Source of the DNA: Phytopseudomonas straminea
GTDB lineage: Bacteria; Pseudomonadota; Gammaproteobacteria; Pseudomonadales; Pseudomonadaceae
DNA: 64,000 nucleotides
Assembly: GCF_900112645.1 (NCBI RefSeq)
Contig: NZ_FOMO01000010.1
Coordinates: 62,001-126,000, forward strand
Direction: 5' to 3'
The position numbers were made by a program, and so were the translations under genes. Of the stretch, positions 41,538 through 49,189 are shown piece after piece. The notes beneath the pieces are model-generated. The model had not been told where the DNA came from and made no database searches. It was given only the letters and a program-made list of their open reading frames with translations. How positions within the stretch are numbered: position 1 is the first letter of the stretch; every line of letters begins with the position of its first letter.

Positions 41538-41858
41538 TTACTCGCTCGCCGGCTTGATCAGGATGGGATCGCCGAAGAAGGTGCCCAGCCCGCTCAACTC
41601 GAACGCCTCGATCACCGCCGGGCTGTGGTTGGTCAGGCGCAGGTCGCAGTTCATGCGCGCCGCTTCCTGCTTGGCCAGGATCAGCAGTTGAAGGCCGGCG
41701 CAGTCCAGCTCGTCGACGGCGCCGAGGTCGAGCTCCACTTCCACATCGCTGGCCAGCGCCTGCGTCAGCAGCTGCATGTGCTCGGTGGCGCTGTAAATGG
41801 TCAGGCCGCCTTCCAGTGGCAGGATGCGGTAGAGATTCTCCGCCGGCGCGTCGGTCAT
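41538..41858 (-). CDS. STAS-domain protein of the chemosensory operon
   Basis: 106 aa single STAS domain, like anti-sigma-factor antagonists. The segment equivalent to the phosphorylation loop reads VDELDCAGLQLL, with Cys53 where SpoIIAA- and MlaB-like proteins carry Ser or Thr. It overlaps cheY by four bases. STAS proteins occur next to cheA in some proteobacterial che clusters; their role is not established. The missing Ser/Thr argues against classic kinase switching. Confidence 0.9.
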   Translation of the reverse strand: MTDAPAENLYRILPLEGGLTIYSATEHMQLLTQALASDVEVELDLGAVDELDCAGLQLLILAKQEAARMNCDLRLTNHSPAVIEAFELSGLGTFFGDPILIKPASE

Positions 41859-42223
41859 GGCAGGATCAGCTTGGAAACGGCGGTGAGCATCTGCGCCGGC
41901 TGGAAGGGTTTGACCACCCAGGCCTTGGCGCCCGCAGCGCGGCCTTCTTCTTTCTTGGCTTCGCCGGCTTCGGTGGTCAGCATGATCACCGGGGTGAACT
42001 TGTAGGCGGGCATCTGCTTGACGTTCTTGACGAAGGTGATGCCGTCCATATTGGGCATGTTCACGTCACTGATGATCAGGTGCACCTTGCGGCCGTCGAG
42101 TTTGCTCAGCGCATCCTTGCCGTCGCAGCCTTCGATGACCTGATAACCGGCCCCCTTGAGCGTAATGCTGACGACCTGGCGGATGGAGGCGGAGTCGTCG
42201 ACGATGAGTACGGTCTTGCTCAT
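41855..42223 (-). CDS. cheY: CheY-like response regulator
   Basis: 122 aa single receiver domain. The acidic pair is Asp9/Asp10, the phospho-acceptor Asp53 (IISDVNMPNMDG), and the late Lys is in KAWVVKPFQPAQ. With no output domain it should act by protein binding, as the terminal regulator or as a phosphate sink. The start at 42223 follows GAGG; an earlier in-frame ATG is weaker. Confidence 0.95.
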   Translation of the reverse strand: MSKTVLIVDDSASIRQVVSITLKGAGYQVIEGCDGKDALSKLDGRKVHLIISDVNMPNMDGITFVKNVKQMPAYKFTPVIMLTTEAGEAKKEEGRAAGAKAWVVKPFQPAQMLTAVSKLILP

Positions 42224-42231
42224 GGGAAACC

Positions 42232-43386
42232 TCAAAAAAACGTGATGTCGGAGTCGTTGCTTTTGGCGCTGCTTTTTTCACCCCGATGAATCTGGTGCTG
42301 CTCGGGGGTGGTGTAGGTCTGAGACAGCTCGGCTAGCCAGCGGTCGGCGTCCAGCGCGGGAGGCGCGAGATTCTGCTGGCGCTGCGCGCTGCGGTTCTGG
42401 ATGTGGGCGTGCAGCTTGTCCTGGTCGGCGGCGATATGGCCGAGTGTCTGGCTGATGCGGTCCTGGAACTGCAGCGAGACCAGCACTTCGGAGATGTCCT
42501 GGGCGACCGATTCGCTCTGCGTGCGCATGGTTTCGTTGTGTTGAACGATGTCGCTGGCGTTTTGCTTGAAGCGACTGATCACCCCGGCGATTACTTCGCT
42601 GGCCTTGTTCAGGGTGGCGGTGTCGGTCTTGGTGTACTCCTGGGAAATGTCCAGGGTCTTGTGGATCGCATCGTTGACGATCACCACGGTCTCGCCGATG
42701 CGCTGGCCGGTATCTCCGGACATCGAGGACAGCTTGCGCACTTCATCTGCGACCACCGCGAAGCCGCGGCCACTCTCGCCAGCGCGGGCGGCTTCGATGG
42801 CGGCATTGAGGGCCAGCAGGTTGGTCTGCTTGGCGATGTTGGCCACATCCTGGGCCATGTCCTGCAGCTGGTCGGTGAAGCTGGAGAGTTGGGTGATCTC
42901 CTTGAGCAGCGACTCCTTGCTGGCCAGGGCGTCGCGCAGGGCGACGATGATCATGTCCAGCTCGTATTCGCTGCTCGACAGCAGCGCCACCAGACGCTTG
43001 CCGGCGTCGCGCTCGGTGCTGCCACCCAGGCTGCTCTGGATCCGCGTGGCCAATTGGGCGAAGCGCTCGCTCAGGGAGCTGATGGATTCTTCGGTATGGC
43101 TGCGGGCGTTCTCGATTTGTTGCGACCACAGCGGCAGCACCTGCTCGCACAGCTGTTCGACGCTTTCGTCCTGATTAGGCTGTGGCTCGTGGCTGTGCAG
43201 CTGCTCCGAGGATATCGAACCAGCGCTGCGGCGGCGCAGGGCAAAAACGACGACGGCGCTGGCGACCAGCAGAATGGCCAGGGCCGGCAAGGTGCCGAGC
43301 ACGTGTTGGCCAACCAGAATCACAGCGGCGGTGCCTGCAATGACGATCAATAGGGGGGCTAGCAGAGGGGTGGAAAGGTCACGCAT
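42232..43386 (-). CDS. Methyl-accepting chemotaxis protein without a periplasmic sensor
   Basis: 384 aa. Two hydrophobic segments at about 6-26 and 30-48 are joined by only a few residues, so there is no periplasmic ligand domain. A helical region follows, then the signalling tip NIAKQTNLLALNAAIEAARAGE. No HAMP domain is evident. It probably senses through the membrane or the cytoplasm, or follows another partner. It is the first gene of the chemosensory operon, eight bases before cheY. The start at 43386 has GGAG. Confidence 0.9.
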   Translation of the reverse strand: MRDLSTPLLAPLLIVIAGTAAVILVGQHVLGTLPALAILLVASAVVVFALRRRSAGSISSEQLHSHEPQPNQDESVEQLCEQVLPLWSQQIENARSHTEESISSLSERFAQLATRIQSSLGGSTERDAGKRLVALLSSSEYELDMIIVALRDALASKESLLKEITQLSSFTDQLQDMAQDVANIAKQTNLLALNAAIEAARAGESGRGFAVVADEVRKLSSMSGDTGQRIGETVVIVNDAIHKTLDISQEYTKTDTATLNKASEVIAGVISRFKQNASDIVQHNETMRTQSESVAQDISEVLVSLQFQDRISQTLGHIAADQDKLHAHIQNRSAQRQQNLAPPALDADRWLAELSQTYTTPEQHQIHRGEKSSAKSNDSDITFF

Positions 43387-43569
43387 GTGAGGCTCCGTGG
43401 CGGACTGGGCGCAGACTCCACGGAACCGGCAAGGGGTGGGCTGGGCTCCAGCGCAGTGACCAAGCATTCCTTTGGATATCGGCAGCATGCATCAAGCATC
43501 TTCTTGGGGTGCATCGGTGTTGACTGATATTTATCTGGGTTTAGGCGCCGTAAAGACCTAGGGATTTCC

Positions 43570-44208
43570 TTAGGCTGTATCGGAATTCATTTGGTTAGAA
43601 GCAAAACGAATCAGGTCTGCATTCGTTGCAAAGCGCATCTTTTCCATCAGATTTATCTTATGGGTGCTGACTGTCTTGTTACTGATCGTCAATTGTTTGG
43701 CTATGTGATTAACGCTCAAGCCGGCCGCCAGTAGGCGCATGATCTGGAACTCTCGGTTGGTCAAACTGTCCAGTCCGCTCCTGTTGGCAGGCTTCAAGCT
43801 GCTCAAGGCAATCGGCTCGACCAGTTCTGGATCGATGAAACGATTGCCGGTACTCACTTTTCTGACTGCATCCACCAACACTTCCGGAGACTGGCCTTTG
43901 GTGAGATAGCCCGCCGCGCCGCTGCGCAGCGCGCGCAGGGCCAGTTGGGGATCGTGGTGCATGCTCAACACCAGTATGGGAGTCTTGGGGTATTGATGGC
44001 TGATGCGGGTGATCAGTGCTTCGCCGCTGAGGCCCGGCATGCTGAAGTCGAGCAGGAGCAGATCTGCCAGGGTACTGCGCAGCTTTTCCAGCGCCTGGGC
44101 GCCATCGGCAGCCTCCGCGACGACGCGGATGTCATCGTAGAATTCGAACAGACGCTTGAGGCCGGCGCGCATCAGCGCATGGTCGTCGGCGATCAGCAGC
44201 TTGATCAT
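43570..44208 (-). CDS. NarL/FixJ-family response regulator
   Basis: 212 aa. Receiver domain with Asp8/Asp9 and phospho-acceptor Asp54 (LLLLDFSMPGLSG), then a LuxR-type helix-turn-helix (LTNREFQIMRLLAAGLSVNHI and SNKTVSTHKINLMEKM). No sensor kinase gene is adjacent on either side. It lies 183 bases upstream of the sensorless MCP on the same strand. It could control the chemosensory operon, be phosphorylated by its CheA, or answer a distant kinase. Confidence 0.9.
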   Translation of the reverse strand: MIKLLIADDHALMRAGLKRLFEFYDDIRVVAEAADGAQALEKLRSTLADLLLLDFSMPGLSGEALITRISHQYPKTPILVLSMHHDPQLALRALRSGAAGYLTKGQSPEVLVDAVRKVSTGNRFIDPELVEPIALSSLKPANRSGLDSLTNREFQIMRLLAAGLSVNHIAKQLTISNKTVSTHKINLMEKMRFATNADLIRFASNQMNSDTA

Positions 44209-44941
44209 CAGAAAATCCTTAAAAACGCTGTGTAGCGCATGGGGCTGAAAAGTCTTGTCGGCTCGCCGCGTCGCTGGTGGTGCGCGGGCTTGTCGGTTGC
44301 GGCGGCAGATGAATGTCACGGGGGAGCGCGCTGATTCGTTGTAAGTCGTCGAACAGGCGAAGCGAGGTTGTTTTCAGGCCGCCTTGCGCACGGCTGACAG
44401 GGCTGCCGAACTGCGAAGCCATCAAGCTTTTGAAACGCAAGCAAGAGGTACGCTTGCGCTGCCGGTCGCGGACTGTCGTGTGGTTTTTTGCGCTGCGCCT
44501 GCGGTGGCGCAGGATGTCCGCTGCCGCGTTATCTGACGCGGGTTTCGGATGGCGCAGGTGGGAGAGTGTCGTCGCGTGTTTCACCTGAACTCTTCTCGCT
44601 TCCTATGCGGCGGTTGAACGGCGTGCTCTGGGCCTGCGCAGAATCTGCCGCTTTCTTAAGCGTAGACCCTGCAACCAGTGACGCCTGACGCGACTGCGTT
44701 GACGCCGCTGAAACAGACAGCAAGCGTCATGCCTATATGTCGGCAGCTGATGTCAGAACTGCAATACGCGCGAGTGGGATTTTTCGAGGCAGGGGAATCG
44801 ACCCATTGTTCGGGCGATCGGTAGCGGCGAGGTGCGGGATCACGACACTGCGCCTAGGGGCGCATCAGCTGAGCGGGCCTGGGGTCACCAGGTACCGCTC
44901 TGCTGGAGTGGGCCTGCCGCGAGGCGTGGCAGGCGCCGCCG
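44209..44941. other. 733-base stretch without a convincing gene
   Basis: Several short open frames exist on both strands but none has a ribosome binding site, recognisable domain or sustained Pseudomonas-like codon use. One GC hairpin (GCCTGCC/GGCAGGC, 44912-44934) lies just beyond the rlmI stop. The rest may be a long promoter region for the response regulator or a decayed gene. Confidence 0.6.
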
Positions 44942-46138
44942 TCAGCTATTGGGCAGCAGGCGGCAGGTCAGGCTCTTGATGTAACGGGTTTCGGCGATGG
45001 CTGGGTGCACCGGGTGATCCGGGCCCTGGGCGCCGCGCTCGAGCAGCTGGATGTTGCGGTCCAAGTGGCGTGCGCTGGTCAGCAGGATGTTCTGCAGGTT
45101 GTCCTCGTCCAGATGCATGGAGCAGCTGGCGCTGACCAGAATGCCGTCCTTGTTGAGCAGGCGCATGGCGGTTTCGTTGAGGCGGCGATAGGCGGCCTCG
45201 CCGTTCTTGATGTCCTTCTTGCGCTTGATGAAGGCGGGTGGGTCGGCGATCACCACGTCGAAGCGCTCTTCGGCCGCCTTCAGTTCACGCAGGGCGGCGA
45301 ATACGTCGCCTTCCACGCAGGTGACCTTCTCGGCGAAACCGTTGAGCGTGGCGTTGCGCTCCACGCCGTCAAGGGCAAAGGCCGAGGCATCCACGCAGAA
45401 CACTTCGCTGGCGCCGAAGGCCGCAGCCTGCACGCCCCAGCCGCCGATGTAGCTGAACAGGTCGAGCACGCGCTTGCCCTTGACGTAGGGCGCCAGGCGC
45501 GCGCGGTTCATGCGGTGGTCATAGAACCAGCCGGTCTTCTGGCCTTCGATCACCGGCGCCTCGAACTTCACGCCGTTCTCTTCCAGGGCGACCCACTCCG
45601 GCACCATGCCGAAGGCGGTATCGACATAGCGCTCCAGACCTTCGGCATCACGGGCGGCGGAATCGTTCTTGAGCAGGATGCCGCTGGGCTTGAGCACCTG
45701 GATCAGGGCAGCGAGCACGTCGTCCTTGTTGCGCTCCATGGTGGCCGAGGCCAATTGCACGACCAGAATGTCGAAGAAACGGTCGACCACCAGGCCCGGC
45801 AGCAGGTCGGAATCGCCGTACACCAGGCGGTAGCAGGGCTGGTCGAACAGCCGCTCGCGCAGGCTCAGGGCGACGTTGAGACGGTGTACCAGCAGGGACT
45901 TGTCGAGCACATGCTTGACGTCACGCGACAGCAGGCGCGCGCAGATCAGGTTGTTGGGGCTCAGGGCAACGATGCCCAGGGGTTTGCCGCCGGCAGCTTC
46001 GAGGATCGCCTGGTCACCGGCTTCGAAGGCATTGAGCGGCGTGACGGCAACGTCGATCTCGTTGCTGTAGACCCACAGGTGGCCGGCGCGCAGGCGTCGG
46101 TCGGCATTGGCTTTCAGGCGCAGGCTAGGCAGGGACAT
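44942..46138 (-). CDS. rlmI: Class I SAM-dependent rRNA methyltransferase, RlmI-like (23S rRNA m5C1962)
   Basis: 398 aa, the length of RlmI. An N-terminal PUA domain (LRLKANADRRLRAGHLWVYSNEI) and a middle domain (YRLVYGDSDLLPGLVVDRF) precede the methyltransferase. The latter has the SAM motif VLDLFSYIGGWGVQAA and the catalytic motifs ADPPAFIKRKKD and SCSMHL, where the Cys would attack the cytosine. The start at 46138 opens the PUA domain. Confidence 0.9.
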   Translation of the reverse strand: MSLPSLRLKANADRRLRAGHLWVYSNEIDVAVTPLNAFEAGDQAILEAAGGKPLGIVALSPNNLICARLLSRDVKHVLDKSLLVHRLNVALSLRERLFDQPCYRLVYGDSDLLPGLVVDRFFDILVVQLASATMERNKDDVLAALIQVLKPSGILLKNDSAARDAEGLERYVDTAFGMVPEWVALEENGVKFEAPVIEGQKTGWFYDHRMNRARLAPYVKGKRVLDLFSYIGGWGVQAAAFGASEVFCVDASAFALDGVERNATLNGFAEKVTCVEGDVFAALRELKAAEERFDVVIADPPAFIKRKKDIKNGEAAYRRLNETAMRLLNKDGILVSASCSMHLDEDNLQNILLTSARHLDRNIQLLERGAQGPDHPVHPAIAETRYIKSLTCRLLPNS

Positions 46139-46251
46139 GGTGGGCTCCGTCGCAAAAAACGCGCATTCTAAACGAGGAGCCCGGTAGCTGCTTGCCGCAG
46201 TTGCAACGCGTGGACGCGCGGCTGCATCACCGCGGCGTTCACGGCCGCGGC

Positions 46252-46791
46252 TCAGGCGGCGAGCGCGGCGATCAGCTTCTCGTTGAAGGCAGGCAGGTCG
46301 TCCGGCGTGCGACTGCTGATCAGCTTGCCGTCGACCACCACTTCCTTGTCCACCCAATTGGCCCCAGCGTTCTTCAGGTCGTCGGTCAGCGAAGGGTAGC
46401 TGGTCAGGGTCTTGCCCTTGAGCAGATCGGCACTGGCGAGAATCCAGGCGCCATGGCAGATCACCGCGATCGGCTTGTTAGCCTTGGCGGCGTCCTTGAC
46501 CAATTCCACTGCCATCTCGTCGAGGCGGATGGTGTCGGCGTTGACTACGCCGCCGGGCAGCACGATGGCATCGTAATCGTCGATCTTCGCGGTATCGAAG
46601 GTCTTGTCGACGGTGAACGCATCGGCTGGCGTGGTGTGGTTCCAGCCAGTGACCTTGCCGGATTTGCTGGACAGGATCTCAGCGGTGGCACCAAGTTCTT
46701 CGAGTGCCTGTTTGGGGCCGGTCAGTTCGACCTGCTCGAAACCGTCGGTAACCAGCAGAGCGATACGTTTGCCTGTCAGGGACTTGCTCAT
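46252..46791 (-). CDS. pfpI: DJ-1/PfpI family protein
   Basis: 179 aa. The nucleophile Cys is in AVICHGAWILASAD, with His next to it, and the supporting Glu in DGFEQVEL; YDAIVLPGGVVNAD is another signature. Family members are described as proteases or as glyoxalase/deglycase-type stress proteins; the length fits the Pseudomonas PfpI. The start at 46791 has GAGG upstream. Confidence 0.9.
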   Translation of the reverse strand: MSKSLTGKRIALLVTDGFEQVELTGPKQALEELGATAEILSSKSGKVTGWNHTTPADAFTVDKTFDTAKIDDYDAIVLPGGVVNADTIRLDEMAVELVKDAAKANKPIAVICHGAWILASADLLKGKTLTSYPSLTDDLKNAGANWVDKEVVVDGKLISSRTPDDLPAFNEKLIAALAA

Positions 46792-46958
46792 CGAAAACAC
46801 CTCTCTGAAATGTGCTGAGTGAGCAATATTCGGGGATGTGTCGGGCTGCTTAGTTCAGGTCAGGCGACGACCTGCAGTTTTGTTCTGTAACCGCTGACGC
46901 AAAAGTCGCCACGCTCAGGGTAGACTGAGTACTCCATCATCTTCACTTCGCCGCCTCC

Positions 46959-47825
46959 ATGGACAAAGAACTTTCGGCCGAGCAGATACAAGCGTTTCTG
47001 CAAGGCATCAGCGTGCCGCCACAACCGCAGATCATGGTCGATCTGCAGTTCGAGCAGTACATGCCCAACCCGGACCTGAAGGCCATTGCGCGGCTGATCA
47101 GCCAGGATCCGGGGCTGTCCGGCGCCTTGCTGAAAATCGTCAACTCGCCGTATTTCGGCTTGGCCAACCGCATCGGTTCCATTCAGCATGCGGTCAATCT
47201 GCTGGGTAGCCGCTCGGTCATCAACATGGTCAACGCCCTGTCGATCCGTGGCGAGATGACCGATGAGACCATCGTCACCCTCAACCGCTTCTGGGATACC
47301 GCCCAGGACGTGGCCATGACCAGCCTGACCCTGGCCAAACGTATCGGTTACGAGTCCGTGGACGAGGCCTACACCCTCGGCCTGTTCCACAACTGCGGTA
47401 TTCCGCTGATGCTCAAGCGCTTTCCGGATTACATGAGCGTGCTCGAGGAGTCCTACGCCAGCGCCAGTGCCGAGCGGCGCGTGGTCGACACCGAGAACCG
47501 CCTGCTCAATACCAACCACGCGGTGGTCGGCTACTACACCGCCAAGTCGTGGAACCTGCCGCTGCACCTGTGCCAGGCCATCGCCAACCACCACAACGTG
47601 CTGGCCATCTTCGCCGAAGACAACGACAACGATGCCCAACTCAAGAACCTGCTGGCGATCCTCAAGATGGCCGAGCACATCTGCCGCAGCTATCAGGTGC
47701 TGGGTAACCAGGATGAGGATCACGAGTGGCAGAGCATCGAGGCGCTGATCCTCGATTACGTGGGGCTCTCTGGCTATGACTTCGAGAACCTGCGTGAGAG
47801 CATCCGCGACCTGGGCGCTGCCTGA
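46959..47825 (+). CDS. HDOD-domain signalling protein
   Basis: 288 aa. The HDOD domain spans about residues 20-215: SQDPGLSGALLKIVNSPYFGLAN, SIQHAVNLLGSRSVINMVNAL and YTLGLFHNCGIPLML. HDOD proteins are degenerate HD-type domains without a complete metal site, thought to organise second-messenger or stress signalling; this one has no EAL or GGDEF partner. It stands 32 bases before mutM on the same strand and may be co-transcribed with it. Confidence 0.88.
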   Translation: MDKELSAEQIQAFLQGISVPPQPQIMVDLQFEQYMPNPDLKAIARLISQDPGLSGALLKIVNSPYFGLANRIGSIQHAVNLLGSRSVINMVNALSIRGEMTDETIVTLNRFWDTAQDVAMTSLTLAKRIGYESVDEAYTLGLFHNCGIPLMLKRFPDYMSVLEESYASASAERRVVDTENRLLNTNHAVVGYYTAKSWNLPLHLCQAIANHHNVLAIFAEDNDNDAQLKNLLAILKMAEHICRSYQVLGNQDEDHEWQSIEALILDYVGLSGYDFENLRESIRDLGAA

Positions 47826-47857
47826 GGCGCCGTCCCTGAATCCGTTTCGAGGCCGTC

Positions 47858-48670
47858 ATGCCTGAATTGCCTGAAGTCGAAACCACGCGCCGTGGTATCG
47901 CCCCCCATCTGATCGGCCAGCGCGTCAGCCGGGTTATTGTTCGTGAACGGCGCCTGCGCTGGCCGATCCCCGAAGACCTCGACGTGCGCCTTTCCGGTCA
48001 GCGCATCGAAACCGTGGATCGACGTGCCAAGTACCTGCTGATCAAGGCCGAGGTCGGCACGTTGATCAGTCATCTGGGCATGTCGGGTAACCTGCGCCTG
48101 GTCGAGGCCGGGCTGCCGGCGGCCAAGCACGAACATGTGGATATCGAGCTGGAATCCGGCCTGGCGCTGCGCTACACCGACCCGCGCCGCTTCGGCGCGC
48201 TGCTGTGGAGCGAGCTGCCGCTGGAACACGAGCTGCTGGTGCGCCTGGGGCCTGAACCGCTGACCGAGCTGTTCGATGGCGAGCGTCTGTATCAGCTGTC
48301 GCGCGGCAAGGCGGTGGCGGTCAAACCGTTCATCATGGACAACGCGGTGGTAGTCGGCGTGGGCAACATCTACGCCACCGAGGCGCTGTTCGCCGCTGGC
48401 ATCGACCCGCGCCGCGCGGCTGGTACGGTGTCGCGGGCGCGCTACGTGCGCCTGGCTCAGGAGATCAAGCGCGTGCTGGCCCACGCCATCGAGCGCGGTG
48501 GCACCACCCTGCGCGATTTCATCGGCGGCGACGGCCAGCCCGGTTACTTCCAGCAGGAGTTGTACGCCTACGGTCGCGGCGGTGAATTCTGCAAGGTGTG
48601 CGGCAATACCCTGCGCGAGGTGAAGCTGGGCCAGCGGGCCAGCGTTTATTGCCCGAAGTGCCAGCGTTGA
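47858..48670 (+). CDS. mutM: Formamidopyrimidine-DNA glycosylase
   Basis: 270 aa base-excision repair enzyme removing 8-oxoguanine and formamidopyrimidines. The catalytic Pro2 and Glu3 are in MPELPEVETTRRG; the H2TH region has DNAVVVGVGNIYATEALF. The C-terminal zinc finger is CKVCGNTL...YCPKCQR with four Cys. Length and order are those of other Pseudomonas. Confidence 0.98.
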   Translation: MPELPEVETTRRGIAPHLIGQRVSRVIVRERRLRWPIPEDLDVRLSGQRIETVDRRAKYLLIKAEVGTLISHLGMSGNLRLVEAGLPAAKHEHVDIELESGLALRYTDPRRFGALLWSELPLEHELLVRLGPEPLTELFDGERLYQLSRGKAVAVKPFIMDNAVVVGVGNIYATEALFAAGIDPRRAAGTVSRARYVRLAQEIKRVLAHAIERGGTTLRDFIGGDGQPGYFQQELYAYGRGGEFCKVCGNTLREVKLGQRASVYCPKCQR

Positions 48671-48787
48671 GTCGCTTTGTCCGATAACGTGACCACTTGT
48701 TCAGCGATTGACGGCCATCACGCGACAATTGCCGGCGCGCTGTTATAGTTACCGGCATCGTCCCGTATACTTTTGAAGGATCGCCCC

Positions 48788-49129
48788 ATGAAACTGTTTC
48801 GCTCTTGCGCTGCTGTTCTGGCGCTGACTGCTGCCTCGCTGGCGCACACCGCCCATGCGCAAGAAGTGCAGCAGAACGCCAGCGGTGACCCGCTCTACAC
48901 CGTCAATGCCCCGGATGGTTTCGCCATGATCGGCGACCTGCTGATCGCTCGCCCGCTGCTGATCGGCGCCACTGCCATCGGCGCGGCCGCTTTCGTCGTC
49001 GCCTTGCCGTTCTCGGCCATGGGCGGTGGCATCGGTGCTACTGGCCGTGCGCTGGTGGTCGAGCCGGGCAAGGCGGCTTTCGTACGCTGCCTGGGTTGCA
49101 CCGGTGACGGTTACAACCAGCGCCAGTGA
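48788..49129 (+). CDS. Small exported protein of unknown function
   Basis: 113 aa. Signal peptide with cleavage after AHAQ-type sequence (HTAHAQ). The mature part has a hydrophobic stretch near residues 60-82 (LLIGATAIGAAAFVVALPF) and a Gly-rich turn, then a CLGC pair near the end. Not recognised; it looks like a conserved Pseudomonas envelope protein. The ATG at 48788 follows GAAGGA. Confidence 0.75.
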   Translation: MKLFRSCAAVLALTAASLAHTAHAQEVQQNASGDPLYTVNAPDGFAMIGDLLIARPLLIGATAIGAAAFVVALPFSAMGGGIGATGRALVVEPGKAAFVRCLGCTGDGYNQRQ

Positions 49130-49142
49130 TCGCGGATTTCTT

Positions 49143-49179
49143 GCAATAAAAAGCCCCTCATAGAGGGGCTTTTTATTGC
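49143..49179. terminator. Bidirectional rho-independent terminator
   Basis: Perfect 17-base arms (core AAAAAGCCCCTC/GAGGGGCTTTTT) with a three-base loop. It separates the small exported protein gene from ggt on the other strand and has A and T runs for both directions. Confidence 0.9.
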
Positions 49180-49189
49180 CTGACATCTT

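Noticed and set aside
44219..44584. 121-codon minus-strand frame upstream of the response regulator, considered as a kinase remnant
   Set aside because: No H-box, ATPase or sensor motif could be found in any frame.
44313..44588. 91-codon plus-strand frame in the gene desert
   Set aside because: Arg/Ser/Cys-rich, no ribosome binding site and no recognisable domain.
46860..47723. Minus-strand open frame opposite the HDOD gene
   Set aside because: Shadow frame; the plus-strand product carries the full HDOD pattern.
48729..48771. Possible sigma-70 promoter (TATAGT or TATACT boxes) before the small exported protein
   Set aside because: No -35 hexamer at acceptable distance for either box.
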